Below are positions 12,335 through 24,659 of a stretch of 64,000 nt of DNA, piece by piece; within the stretch, counting starts at the first letter, position 1; every line of letters begins with the position of its first letter. The position numbers were made by a program, and so were the translations under genes. The notes under the pieces were generated by a model. The model was not told the DNA's origin, did no database searches, and worked only from the letters and a program-made list of their open reading frames with translations. The stretch comes from Punica granatum (taxonomy: Eukaryota > Streptophyta > Magnoliopsida > Myrtales > Lythraceae): positions 27,067,391-27,131,390 of the forward strand of contig NC_045129.1 of assembly GCF_007655135.1 (NCBI RefSeq). The letters run 5' to 3'.

Positions 12335-15300
12335 TTTGTAATTTGTATTTATTGTTTTTTTGAGAGCATTGTAAGGATTTTATTTTGTACATTCATTTTG
12401 TAAGAATCACAGTCGGTGAGCGAACGGTCCGAGTGTCGAATTAATCGAATCGGTCCAATGCTTGCCCAGACTACTCCCATGATTTTCACGGTTCTGGTTC
12501 ACGCAGGAATTCAAACATCATAGTTTGATGAACTGTAACGCAAGATTGTGAACCGATTCCCTGACATACAGGCCTATTTCTTTCTCGGCTTCCCAACTGA
12601 CATCGTTTAGTTCACCGAATTTCGGGTGTCAAAACGTGTAAGTCAAGTGCAGCTTAATTCACGCGATAAATGAAATAAAATTGCAAGCCTAGCAAACCAG
12701 AGTACCGAAAGGGCATGCGAGATATAGGCCTGCATATAACGTGAACCCCTGAACTCAGACTTTCCGATTCCACACAGACCAATGCCTTAGCAAAACTAGA
12801 TGTTTCATACCCCCAGCCCCGGGTAACTTACCGGCCCTCGACCTTCGGATCGTAAAATGGTAAGTGGCGACTTCTTCTCACGTGTGTCCGTCAAGCATCC
12901 CCGGGAAGGTGAACACTCCCAAGCCGCGCGATCCAAAAGTGCACATGCGAGCCCCAATGAGAGCACATTCGGGTCCGTACACTATCTATTTATTGTTTCA
13001 CATGATAGCTAACACCCCACACTAATAGGTTACTCGAGACAACCTTCGCAAATAGACCACTTGCGGTCTTCACCCTTCTTCCACGGTAAGGCGAGCCGTG
13101 GGCCAAACCTTCTTAGGTAAAGCTAACTCCCCATTAATCCCCGCGCAATCAAGCACATCATCGCATGATCGAGCATTTGTCCATTCGCGCTACCAAGTGC
13201 TTCCATCAGCACAACTGAGCACGCCATTTCGAGTGGTGCAAGCCCGCCCCCACCTTGCCCGTGCACACATCCTCGACGCACCCTGTGCCTGTCCCTCTAC
13301 GTGCTTGCACGACGCCTACCAGGTTAGTTCGTTCCCTTATTTCCTTGCATTTAAATCGTGAATAGTTTCTGTTCCTTTAGCGCTTTTCCTTTTCCCATTG
13401 CAGAAAATGAAAAAAGAATGCTTAAACCCCAAACGACCACAATTAAAGACAACGAACACCTCCCGTCCAGCTTCCTAGAACCGAATCCCATCCCTCCATT
13501 CGCAAAGATCGCAAGCAAATGCTCCAATAGACAGAGTATGGCCCAGCCTACCAGCCGCGAGAGTCATTTGCATGGTCGCACCTCCGACCGAAGGATGGTC
13601 CCAACCTGCCCTCCGCTGTGTCCACAAACCAGCCACCGGGACAACACGCACAATCTTTCTTAAACTCTTTATACTTTCATTTAAACGCAATTCCCAAACA
13701 GGGCTCTCGATTAGAGCAAACCCTTCAAAGGGCAATAGGACAGTCCCGAAGACGTACTATCGGTTCTGTCGAACTTATTCGATTTGCTTGTCCTCATGGG
13801 ACCCGGCTCCTCGAGCCTTCCCTAGGACGGTTGCACATGCCTACCCATACTCGGGGAAAGTCTTCCTATGCGGCTCCTAGTCACGGTCTAACCACTCTAG
13901 GGTACTGATGACTGGATTCTCGGAAAATGAGTGTCTCCCCCGCCCCCCCTGCGTGGCACCCCATGGGTCGCGCATTGAACAAGAGGATTTCCCATGGGTC
14001 CACTCTATATTTCTTACCGCATGCTCCATCACACAATCACCTAATGCATCATCTTCTTTGTTGTCCTTCACGAGGACACTCTGATCACAGGTAAAGAACA
14101 ATGCACAGGTTTACACCTTCTTGAGAACTCTATCAGGCCTTTCACTTTTTACTTCGATAGGGAAAGGGTCTGATCAAGAAGGTACCCCCCATGAAGCTGA
14201 AGACAGCGACGATCGAGCAAACTATTCAACATCGACGCAAGCGTCTCCATTGAGATCGAGCGACACCTCGGGGCAAATTGGGCCTTCACCATCGACAACA
14301 TGTAACAACAAGCCCCGGGGCAAGACACATCCAACTTCAAGAGCACCTATCCTCCAAGGGGTACCCTCCACGGGAGCGACAAGACACGGTCGGGAACGGC
14401 GATCGCACAAGGCGTCCACCACGGACCACGTCAACAATGAAGACCGAGGCATCCTCGTCCAACATTCACGCCGAGGCAACCTCGGTCACCTACACTCCTA
14501 GGGCAAATCTTATTTTCGTATTAGACGATAGGGGAAATCATTTGTAAAGTTTGCAAGGACAAGCAGCATGAAGTTCGGCTTCCGAATATCTAGGAGCCAA
14601 ATCTCCATGAAAAGCCGGACCTCACAAAATAGGGCTAGGATAGCAAAACGCAACAAGTCTCCACAGGGTAAAGCACACCAAAGCGGCTTCAACGATGCAA
14701 AGTCAAGGAGTTTCAAACCAATACACGGGGCACAAAGCAGACCCTAGCTGCAATAAAAAAATTGACAAAAAGGGGAGCAGCAGTTGCAACTCCTCGACGG
14801 AGATAGAACACAACACACTCAGAAGTTGAATCCTTCAAGCCATTCGCCCTTGCAAACATGAGAGATAAAAGAGTCGAGCCCGCTAGGTCGAAAACCCCTT
14901 CAGGGCGATCTAGGCAAAAGCTAGGACAAAAGAAAGGCACGACCGAAAATCCAAAGGTTGGTAGTCTTGGCAAAAGGAGAGCTCATCCCCTTAGGTTGAG
15001 AAGTGCGGCCGAATCCCGAAGGGGGCGACCGTAGCAAAAAGCGAGTGAAACGAGAGATAGATAAGATTGCCCCCCAGCTCCTCACACATCGTGCGAACTC
15101 GGGATCCTTAAGAGAAGCGGCCAGGTTGTCTACTCCAATGCGATCTCCGATCAGCACACCTACCAAACTCAACCGTCCAAAGCGGACTCTTCCTCAAGCA
15201 CCGTGGGCGACTGAGCGAGCCATTAGAATATTTCCAAACAGTCTACACGACAGGACAGAAGAGAAGATGGGGTACATCTCACGGCAGACGTGAACCCGTA

Positions 15301-16134
15301 TATCCTTTTAGCCTGAGTCAACGTGCTCCCCATGCTTTCCCTTTTCTCTCGATCCATTCATAACTCTAAACGGGTCACAACCACCCTACAATTGACTACT
15401 ACAAAGCCAAAATCCTAGACACTCTTTTCGGGAAGTCTAGTTATAACACTCCGGAAAATGACTAGATTGAAATCTGATCAAATTTGAGCAGAAATCGCCA
15501 TACGGATTACAAACGCAGTCGCCCTACGGCACCTTGACGAGAAAGGGACCTACGCTGACGGGCACGTCGGACAATTGCTAGAGTCGCTAGGGCATCATTG
15601 AGAACGTCTTAGTATGCTCATACATGGCCAACAGGAGCCCGAAGGCCTCACATCAAGGCTTTCAAAAACGGGAACTCATTCGCACTGCCGAAACAAAATT
15701 TCTTCTCGTGTCGCTCAAGCGACCCGAAATTAAAGAATATGCATAGCAATGACTCCTTTTTACTTGTGCATATACATTGTTAGTAACTTACCAATGATTT
15801 GCTGATGATACTAGGACCACAAGTATTGCAATCCAGCGAGAACTTTGGCAGGCTTTGATTATGGGTCCTTCGGGATACGTAGGCGCTCCACCCAGAGCTC
15901 GAGTCCCTCATCGCAAAACCAGGGCATCCCTAGAGGAGCAACCACCCCAACGGCGAGGCCAATCTTCGGCAAGCCAACACCCTCAGAGGAGCACACACCA
16001 ACATCACCGAACAAGCCCACAGGCATGAGACCAACGGCAAGGCACGTTTATCACTACATCGTTTCAGCGCAATCCTGGCTCAACACCGAACATATCACCC
16101 TCTCTAATGCCCTACACTATTCCATAGTATTGAC

Positions 16135-16630
16135 TCTTACTCCTGCATCTACTACTTTCGGGACTTCGCATCCACATATACTTATTTCCGGACTTCGAGT
16201 CCACATTTACTGTTTTCCGGAATTCGCGTCCATATTTACTTTTTTCTAGACTTTGAGTCCACATTCACTACTTCTTGAACTTCGCGTCCACATTCACTGC
16301 TTTTCGGACTTCGCGTCCACATTTACTACCTTCCGGACTTCGCGTCCGCATTGACTGTTTTTCGGACTTCGCGTCTGCATTTACTGCTTTTCGGACTTCG
16401 TGTTCGCATTTACTGCTTTTGGGACTTTGCTTCCACATTTACCGCTTTCCGAATTTCGCGTCCGCATTCACTGCTTTTCCTATTTCGCGTCCGCATTTAC
16501 TGCTTTCAGGACTTCGTGTCCGCATTCACTGCTTTTCGGATTTCGCGTCCACATTTATTGCTTTTCGAACTTCGCATCCCCATTTATTGCTTTTTGGACT
16601 TTGCGTCTGCATTTATTACTATATGGGCTT
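16135..16630 (+). repeat. 29-bp tandem array in 3' UTR of element Y
   Basis: About 17 copies of a 29-bp unit with core cggacttcgcgtccacattt. The reverse complement of the same core forms the LARD array at 29700-30480 (28-bp unit). A 29-bp unit shifts the frame at each copy, and the unit has no stop in any frame. This explains the overlapping long open frames at 16275-16859, 16351-16653 and 16400-17158, which are not genes. Confidence 0.9.
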
Positions 16631-16860
16631 CAGCCCCGCATTTGTTGCTTTGAGTTACAAATTCACACTTTCTCATTTCCTTGCCATGACTCCTTTGTCT
16701 TTTTCCTCCCACAGACAGGTCCATTGCACTTACACAGTTTACTCCCATACATCCAAAACAAAAGAGCAAGCAACTATTGGGAAAATGTCCAGACGGTCGC
16801 CGGGACCAAACGGGGTGCTTCTCATAGTCTTTGGCTGCACCCTCTATCCGAGCACGTAAT

Positions 16861-16875
16861 CAAAGAGAGGCAAGC
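16861..16875 (+). other. Polypurine tract of element Y
   Basis: caaagagaggcaagc ends directly before the LTR start tgtcaacacctcatt. It differs by a single G-to-A change from the tract of the other elements. Confidence 0.8.
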
Positions 16876-17317
16876 TGTCAACACCTCATTTTGGTACACC
16901 GGCTTCAGAGAGGCAAAATCGTCATTTTTGTCATCTATCGGAGGGAAGTATTTTCAGCTGATTGCTCGAGCATTCACGACTTCTGGAAATAGGGCATTTT
17001 CTCAATTTAACGTCGATTTACCATTTTTTAGAAAAAAAAATACTCCACGGATCATCTCTGAATTTCACGTGCGTCGGTGTCAATTTTCAAAATTCGGGAC
17101 GAAAACTCGAGGCTGGAAAATATTTTATTGCATGACATTGATTTATAAATTTTTCTGAGAACAATACCGGTCCCGTATCGATTTTTTGACATTCAATTGA
17201 AAAGACGAGAATTTTACGATTTATGCTCGTCAATTTCAAATCTTTTGAAAAAAAATAAAAAGTCAGAGTCGGTCAGGACTTCTGACCGTTGCTCCTTTTC
17301 CCTTTCCCGCCCGCCAC

Positions 17318-17460
17318 CTTTTCTTTTTCTTCTTTTTTTTCTTTTCTTCTTCTTTATCTTTTCCCTTTCTTCTCCTTCCTTCCTCTGCACTTAACTGAAC
17401 CGGCTGTCCTTTTCTTTTCTTCTTCTTCTTCCTTCCAACCTTTTCTACCATCCTCTACAC
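17318..17460 (+). repeat. Pyrimidine-rich low-complexity tract
   Basis: An almost pure C/T stretch in LTR C (runs of tttctt, ttcttct and ccttcc). Open frames through it on both strands (17263-17705) are low-complexity artefacts. A CT-rich leader downstream of the promoter occurs in the other LTRs too, so this may be the R/U5 leader of LTR C. A possible TATA (atttataaat, ~17141) lies upstream. Confidence 0.6.
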
Positions 17461-18410
17461 CAAGACTGCCATCCTTCCCTCTTATTCTTCTCCTCACGCC
17501 ACTCTTGCAACAAAGAAAAAAAAAGCTTCACACGCAACCTCTCCCCCTCAGAACTTTCAAACTCGGACCGACTCTCGGAACCCGAGACCCCCACACGCAA
17601 ACCTTCAGGACCTACTCTAAGCTCACACTCTCCCAGCTCAGTTTTCTTTTTTGTTTTTTTTTCCGAACCACACAACCCTCGTGCTGGTCTCTTCCTCTCA
17701 GCTGAATAGCATTCTCCCAGTTCCCCTCACTTGGCGACGGACCAACGGGTTCCCTTCAGCTCCCTCCATCACTGCCCTCAGCTCGCCTCCCTCTCATTGG
17801 TTCCCATAGCCCATTTCCCCAGTTTTTCCTCAACTCCACATATCTCGCCCATTCCCTCTCAGCTTTGTAGCTGTTTTCTCCCTCAACCCCGCTCACGTCA
17901 CTCCCTCAACTCGGTGACCACCTTCCTCACGTCCAAGGACTAGCTAGGGGTCACGGGTGACTACGCCCAGCCATCAAAATTACCCCGGACCGCCTCTCTT
18001 CCTCTCCGTTTCATTTTTTTTTTCTAACCGGGTCTGTGCGTGTGCTTCGAGTTTGCACAAATAATCGACCATTGGGAGTCATCTTCAATTACCCCCAGAA
18101 GCCTTTAGAGGGTCCGGAGCCCCCTAGCCAACTTGGAGAAGCCGCTCAAGCCCCCCAAGCTAGCCAGCTCCCATCCCGGACGCGTTTTTCTCTAATTGAG
18201 TCTGCCAGACCCGATCGGGTGCCCGAACCAACCCGGTCCAATCTGATTCCTAGAATTCCTGTTTTTCCCCGAAGCTCGGTAAAAATCCCGACTTAGTAGC
18301 ATGATTAGGGCCTCATTTCCATATTAATGTTTGTTTAAATGGTGTCAATGTGAAACAAACGTTCGTGAGTTACTCCAAAACTCGATTTTACGAACTTTCC
18401 AAATCGTTTT

Positions 18411-18915
18411 AGTTCAGTCCCTGCCGTCATTTCCATTTTTCTCGATTAGCCCTAAACTTTCAAATCTATTTCAATCAAGTCCTGGGCCACTTTCAACACT
18501 CTCAGTTCAGCCACTGAACTTTTCGGGGGATTCAAATCAGTCCATAGAACTTTTCTATCTGTTTCAGTTCAGTCCCTGCCGTTGTTTTCATGTTTTCGAT
18601 CAGCCCTAAGCTTTCAAATCCATTTCAATTTAGTCTTGGACCATTTTCAACACTCTCAATTCAGCCACTGAACTTTTCAGGCAATTGAAATCAGTCCATA
18701 GAACTTTTCTAACTATTTTAGTTCAGTCCCTGCCGTTGTTTTCATTTTTTCAATCAGCCCTAAGCTTTCAAATCCGTTTCAATCAAGACCTGGACTATTT
18801 TCACTCTTAGTTCAACCACTGAACATTTCAGGTGATTCATATCAGTCCAGAAAACTTTTCAATCTGTTTTTGTTCAGTCCCTACAACTCTTTTCATCATT
18901 TTCAGTTCAGTCCTT
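18411..18915 (+). repeat. ~155-bp tandem repeat in LTR C
   Basis: The word agttcagtccctgccg recurs at 18411, 18566 and 18720, with a diverged copy at 18871, giving periods of 155, 154 and 151 bp. Each unit contains shorter internal repeats of the 'cagtccatagaacttttc' and 'cagccactgaacttttc' type. I see it only in LTR C. Confidence 0.85.
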
Positions 18916-20528
18916 GATGTTTCTAACAAATCCAGAATCGTCCCTAATCGAATTTGACATTTTCAAAGCAATCCCTGACTCTTTGAGTTGTTCCATATCA
19001 GTCCATGGGATTTTAGCCGAATTTTCACATCAACCCCAGTTCTTTTAAAATTATTTCAATTCGGACCTTCGGCAATTTTTTTTAAAATAAAATAAAGAAG
19101 ACTTTCTACCTGTCCTTTTTGAATCCCCGACCAACGATATGTATGTTCTTTTAATACGTTCTTGTCTTGCTTATTATGTGTATGTGACGTGGCAAGGTGT
19201 GTTTATGTCTTTTTTTCGCTTCCATTAGTCGGCGTCGTTTTATCGATTCCGTTAAATATTATATCTGTGTATGTTTTCATGCGTTTCTCATGATCATGGT
19301 AGCACCGACTATGTAAAAATATGTATGTTTATCGTGTTTGATGTGATCGTGTGCTCTTGATTCATGTTTGGACGTGTTCCTTGTCGCTTTAATTGAAACC
19401 TCACTCGGTCGAAAATTAGAGTTTTATCGGGTGGTCCACCAATGGCCATTACGATGGCTCAAAATCCGTAAATTAAAGCATTTGGCAAATTTTAATTAAT
19501 GTAATCGATAATTCCATCAACGGGGTAATTGAGACGTTCATACGACTAATTAACTCACTTGGCCCTAATAATATTGCACGAATTGAAGTAACTGGTAACA
19601 CGAGTTGATAGGTTGCAAACATGCGTTGGTGCCCTTCTCAAAACTCGCAATTTTACAAAACTCGATACACGCGATCCAACGTGGCATGGACCTCTAGGAA
19701 AGATTTGCACATCCTGACTCGAGGTCTCACTTGATTTTAGGTAACTCAGGTCGGGGCGTGGAAATTCTTTTTAGATCACTTCCGGATAAATTAACCAGTT
19801 CTTTGGCTCTTTCGGGGTTCTTACACAACCATAGAAGATCCAGGGAATTGGTCAGCGCTGGTCACAGGGTGAGGCGGCCTGCATCCTGTAATCTCTCTTT
19901 TCTGAAACAGTTTTCACTGCAAGGGCAAAATCGTCTATTTGCAATTTAGCGACACCCCTAGTATTAGGATAAGAGAAACAATACAATACTAGGTTAAGGA
20001 CAGGCTACCTGTTTAAGCGCAAGTTTATCTGCATAGCCCTCCCTATCAGATAGATGAGTTTCTACTACCCTAGTATAGTTTCGAGTATTTAGGTTGGGTA
20101 TTTTGGCTCAAAATACGAATACCGGACTAATCGTGCACTTGGCTTAAGACAAGAATGGGCAATAGTGGGTTAGGCATTAGGTTCTAGGATTTTCGGGCAA
20201 AATCCATATTCTGTAATAACCTGTAAGAGCTGTATTATCACATTACAGAACAAGTTAAAAATAACCCACATATTTGAGACTTGACTACAAACTTCATGTC
20301 TATTGGTTCCGCTAAAACACCACCGAGTGCTTCATACCATCTCCATCATCCCATTTGTCTACTTTAGGGTAGGATTTGCGTGCCAAGATACCCTGGTTAA
20401 TAATCAGTTAACTCACGTAAATTCGACAATAATAAACCCCTTGTTTGTTTATCTGTGCTTGCTTGTTACATTGTTTGCATTTGTTTGTTATGCGAATAGA
20501 GCCCGAATTCCTAGGACGTAATGCACAT

Positions 20529-20571
20529 GGGGTCCAATGCCCCAGCCATCAATCAAGGGGTCCAATGCCCC
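20529..20571 (+). repeat. Palindrome pair at 28-bp spacing (LTR C)
   Basis: ggggtccaatgcccc is present twice, identically, at 20529-20543 and 20557-20571, 28 bp apart. Confidence 0.88.
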
Positions 20572-21324
20572 CATACACCGAGCGCCTGTCTTAATTTCAA
20601 TTTTGGGTCTTTTTCAAACCACACAGTGAGCACGAGAGGAATAATGACCGAACGCAAACTGACTGGGATTCAGTCGTTGTAATTTGTATTTTTATTTATT
20701 TGAGATAACAGTATAAGGATTTATTCTGTACATTTATTCATGTAAGAATCCCGGTTGGAGAGTGAACGGTCCGAGTGCTGAATCGGTCGAGTTGATTTAC
20801 CTACCTAGGGACGAGTAAACCTAACGCTTCGCGGTTTCGGTTCGCAAGGGAGGTTGACCATCACAGTCCGATGAACCATTGCGTGATGATAGCGAACCGA
20901 TTCCTTGATGTATGAGCCTACTCCTTTCTCGAGTTCTTAGTTCGAATCGACAGTTTCCTTCGAATTTACGGTGTCAAAACGGGTAAGATGATCATAACCT
21001 AATTAAGCGGTAACTGAACTAAAAATAGCAAGCCTAGACAAGATAGAGTACCAATAGGGCGCGCGATATAGGTCCGCACGTAACAGAACCCCCAAATTCG
21101 GAACCTTGGGTTCCGCAGACCATTTGCCTTAGTAGTTAGGTATACCCTGTACCCCTAGACCCGGGTAACTTACCGACCCTCAATCTTCGGGTCGTAAAAT
21201 GGTAGGTGGCGACTCCTTCTCACCCGAGTCCGTCACGCGTCCCCATGGGAAGGTGGATACTCCCAAGCCGTACGATCGGTTGCACGCATGTTGGCCTCGA
21301 CGAGATTAGATTCGGGTCTACACA

Positions 21325-23125
21325 CTTACAATGCTCTCAAAATAATACAAAAAATTACAAATAACATATGGTCGAATCCCAGTCAGATCACTTTCGGTTA
21401 TTATTCCACTCCGACTCGCTGTGAGTTCAGTAAACATGGAAAATTGAAATTCAACATGTGCTCTCAGTGAATAGGGCTTTGGACCCTGTGATCGATTATT
21501 AGGGCGTTGAACCCTAAGTACAACACGTCCTATGGGTCGGGCTCGACTCGCATGGACAAACAAGAGCATAAAAGTAACAAACAGCATGTGGATTGTAGAC
21601 AAGGTGTTTGTCATTGCCAATTTTACGTGAGTTAATAGATTATTAACCTTGAGTGTTTTGGCATGCAAATGTCCTATGCTAAGCAAGCAAACGCGTGCAA
21701 AACATTTTGCATTCGACTTTATTTCAAGGACTTGATAGACATGATATATATAGCCTTTATGTGTGGATTGCTTTTAAAGTTGTTCTGTATTGTGACACTG
21801 CAATTCCGCTGAATATGCCAAACTCGTATTTTGACTCTAGATTTGAAACCTAGAGTTACACCTAACCATTGTCTAGTGTTAGGTTAGGTCAACTGTACGA
21901 TTAGTCAGGTAATTGTGCTTTGATCCAGCATACCCGACTAAATACCCAAAACTATGTTAGGATGACAGAAACTCATCAGTGGGATAAGAAAAGGCTATGC
22001 AGATGAACCTGCACCTAAACAGGTAGCCCGTTCTTATCCTGATACTGTCGTGTTTTTGTCAAGCTGACCCCTGGGGTGTCGCTAAATTGTAAAATGATGA
22101 TTTTGCCCTTGACTTGAAAATGATTTTCAGAAAAGGGAAACAACTCGATGCGAGCAACCTCGGCCTGTAGCCGGTGTCAATCAATTCCCTGAATCGTCCA
22201 GGGTTGTGCAAAAACCCCTAAAAAGCTAAAGAAACGATTGATCTATTCGGAAGTGATCTAGAAAAATCTTCTGTGTCCCGGCCTGAGTTACTTGAAATCA
22301 GGTAGAAACTCAAGTCTAGACATGCAAACTCTTCCTAGACGTCCGTGCTACATCGGATCGCGTGTTTCGGGTTTTGAAATATACAAGTTTTTGAAAAGGA
22401 CACTAACGTCATTTGACAACTTATCGACACGAGTTATCAGCTAATGGCCAATTCATGCGAGAATTATTAATGTCAAGTGGATTTGATCATGTGAACGTCC
22501 CGATTAACCCGTCTGTGGATTATAGCTTAGAGTTATTGCCGAATACAGTAAATGTACAGATTACAGATAATCAGACAGATCATGAATTGATTAACTGAAT
22601 GGAGTCTGAATACCCAAAAAGATTAATTTTATGAAAACAATTCATGACACGGTGACCAAGACGGGTCCGGAAAGGTCAAGGAAAATTTGGTTAAATGACT
22701 AAAATACCCTCAGAACCCAAATGGACCCGAAAGAGTCACCGATACATGAATCCATGCATTTTGCTTGGAAAGCAACATTTTAAAAGGGAGTGTAATGCAG
22801 GATTTGCGATGATATCGAAAATGTGATTGCACAAAATCTGATAAATGGATTTCATCGAGGTAAAGAGGCCGGTTTTGACCCGAATAAGGTTAAGGAGTTC
22901 TCAGCCCTTTCCTCTTGAGGATAGCCGTGAGCTTCCTTGACCCGTTTCAGGTTTGAAGCGGTCTCTTTAACCCAATTTTGACTATTTCTCGCATGCTCAA
23001 ACGTTAAACACGATAAATGACGCGGTTTTGTAAAGTCAGTATCGTCATGATCTTCAATAACACATTTAAACACGCAAACATGCACAAACATGTTATTTAT
23101 GGAATCGATAAAATGATACTGACCT
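21325..23125 (-). mobile_element. LTR F fragment (inverted)
   Basis: This is the reverse complement of a family LTR of the A subfamily. The stretch 21960-22090 mirrors 11270-11400, including the words for 'gacagaaactcatc' and 'ggggtgtcgct'. It begins in mid-LTR at cttacaatgctctc right after LTR C, and ends in mid-LTR where LTR G starts. The LTR is therefore broken twice, with its missing ends outside the window on both sides. A palindrome pair sits at 21473-21487 and 21501-21515, again 28 bp apart. Confidence 0.75.
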
Positions 23126-24229
23126 TGTCAGTACTCTATTTTGGCCCACCGACTCCCGACACAAGGACTCCCGACCGAAGCTCTGGTTACTATTCGTGAC
23201 CCGGCAATCGGAGGTGAATGCACAGACATGGGGGCGCCGACTATAGAAGAGAAGCAAGGTCCACTAGAGAAAGCACAGGAGTGCGGTTAGAAGAAAAGCC
23301 GAACGACGAACCCTGAAAGCAGCAGAGGCCGATACTGTGGTACTATTCATCGTCGGATCATTGGAACGTTAAAAGGTATCCAATATGGTACTCTAAAAAT
23401 CCCTCTTGGTATCAAAATGACCAATGACACTTCCGAGCGCATTTCAGAAGCCTCATTCTTAAGTCGAGGCACCCTCGAACCTCCGCAGACGCCTTTTCCT
23501 AACAAGGCCCCCGGGAGGCCGATTCACAAACTGATAAACGGCACCCGAAAATAGGCCTGCACACACCCAAGGACCACCAGGACCAAGAAACAAGTTTCAA
23601 ACTACCTTTTGGAGTTCGTCTTGGTCTCTCGAGTGAGTCCCAACCAGGAAAAAAAGGGGCCCTTTCTACAAAAAGACATAGCTGGAAAACCTTTTAACAA
23701 ATCGTCAGTGCACGAAATCTACGCCAATCAATCCCAAGGACCTCAAGAGCTTGGGAGATAAACCCCGATCGCATTGCATGATCCATTTAGGTTTTCCGAG
23801 TACCATTCTGGTAACAAAAGGGCCCCTCTCACGGGGAATCTTGTGCACAGAGCTCATTCGGGAAAATGTTGACGTCTGAACTTTGCACCACCACTCCCAG
23901 CAAACACTAGGGCCTAGGAAATCATATTGGCTCGGACCAAGCAACGCATACCGGTTTCCTGAGTGACGTTTTAATGGTCCCAAACGCCTTCCAGCGAACC
24001 TTCGGGATTCGTTTTGGACAAACAAAGATCGCAGTGGTCTCCAAACACATTAAAACACTTGGGAAACACTAAGAGAGCCCCATTCGCGGATTCCTAGGAC
24101 GTCTTCAGTTATCGATCTCTAGCCAGGGTTGACGAGTAAACCGTTCTGCCCAAAGCACAAAGCACACCGACATGAGCAATACAGCACGTAGAGGCACGAA
24201 CATGCGATAGAAACGGACAACTTCGTTCC
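23126..24229 (+). mobile_element. LTR G, 5' part
   Basis: It starts tgtcagtactctattttggc, followed by 'cccaccgactcccgac', which matches the E/LARD subfamily start. It stops at 24229 where a new LTR start (D) occurs. The base run 23121-23125 (gacct) is the expected target duplication. The rest of G should lie beyond the right edge of the window. Confidence 0.75.
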
Positions 24230-24550
24230 TGTCAGCACCCCATTTTGGCTCACCATTCCAAACAACAATATCAGCAATGGTCCAGACTATGACTTGAGCA
24301 GGAATACAGAAAACGGCTCGGCAAAGCAAGAAATCCCTATTCATCCTCAAGTCGACAAAATTGAGCAGAAGACATGCACATGTGACAGAAGGACTCCAGG
24401 GGTCACCAAAGGGTAACATAGTGACTAGAGAGCTCAACAATGTCCAAAACAGGCATTTCCAGTGTACTACATGGATAATCCTATTTTCCGATAGTTCGCT
24501 CGACCGTTAGAAGATACCCAATATTGGACTTCAAAAATCCACATCGATAC
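24230..24550 (+). mobile_element. LTR D, part 1
   Basis: It starts tgtcagcaccccattttggc and runs in the A/B subfamily pattern to 'aaaaatccacatc'. It is then split by the LARD insertion. The same sequence runs uninterrupted in LTR A (~3280) and LTR B (~5115), which proves the split. Confidence 0.85.
24546..24550 (+). repeat. Target site duplication, left copy
   Basis: gatac precedes the LARD; tatac (40751-40755) follows it. Four of five bases match. The uninterrupted LTRs A and B have one 5-base block at this place, so this is a 5-bp duplication with one later substitution. Confidence 0.75.
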
Positions 24551-24659
24551 TGTGCGCACCCGAATTTCATCTCGTCGGGGCACGCATGCGCGAAGGCCTA
24601 TGCAACGCGGCTGGGGAGTGTCCACCTTCTCGGGGATACGCGACGGACGCACGTGGGAA

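Larger units (their letters stand above)
9303..12981 (+). mobile_element. LTR A of element X, second part
   Basis: It resumes LTR A after LTR B with a segment resembling LTR E around 61440 and contains the 190-bp LTR module (near 9521 and 9711). It ends cattcgggtccgtaca at 12981. What follows is not a primer binding site but internal sequence of another element (Y), so this is the 3' end of X where X is inserted in Y. It carries a MITE at 12014-12334. Confidence 0.75.
12982..16875 (+). mobile_element. Element Y: non-coding internal region (3' part)
   Basis: This is collinear, in reverse complement, with the LARD internal region from about 34640 down to 29527. Landmarks are gtgcttccatcagcacaactgagc (13200 here, ~34460 there), the ggggcaaattgggcc segment (~14270 versus ~32760) and the 29-bp array. 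It therefore belongs to the same non-autonomous family. It begins abruptly after LTR A with no primer binding site, because X is inserted into it and the 5' part lies left of the window. I find no gene. Open frames such as 14121-14501 lack any known domain. Confidence 0.75.
16876..21324 (+). mobile_element. LTR C: 3' LTR of element Y
   Basis: It starts tgtcaacacctcattttgg after a polypurine tract and ends gattcgggtctacaca at 21324, 4449 bp. The 3' half (from ~19200) aligns with LTRs A and B, including the segment around 'tcgtaaaatggtaggtggcg' near the end. Most of the 5' half has no obvious match to the other LTRs in the window. It holds a long pyrimidine-rich tract (17318-17460) and a 155-bp tandem repeat. 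The downstream sequence is an inverted LTR (F), which Y interrupts. Confidence 0.75.

Noticed and set aside
16275..17158. Open frames of 194 and 252 codons on the plus strand
   Set aside because: Same effect from the 29-bp array of element Y, followed by LTR sequence. No domain.
17263..17705. Open frames on both strands in a CT-rich stretch
   Set aside because: Low-complexity Ser/Phe/Leu or Lys/Glu/Arg translations of a pyrimidine tract.
2963..21324. Tandem LTR-internal-LTR element made by X and Y sharing one LTR
   Set aside because: No primer binding site follows LTR A at 12981, and the sequence there resumes mid-way through the internal region (equivalent to ~34640 of the LARD). LTRs A and C also belong to different subfamilies. 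Insertion of X into Y explains this better.
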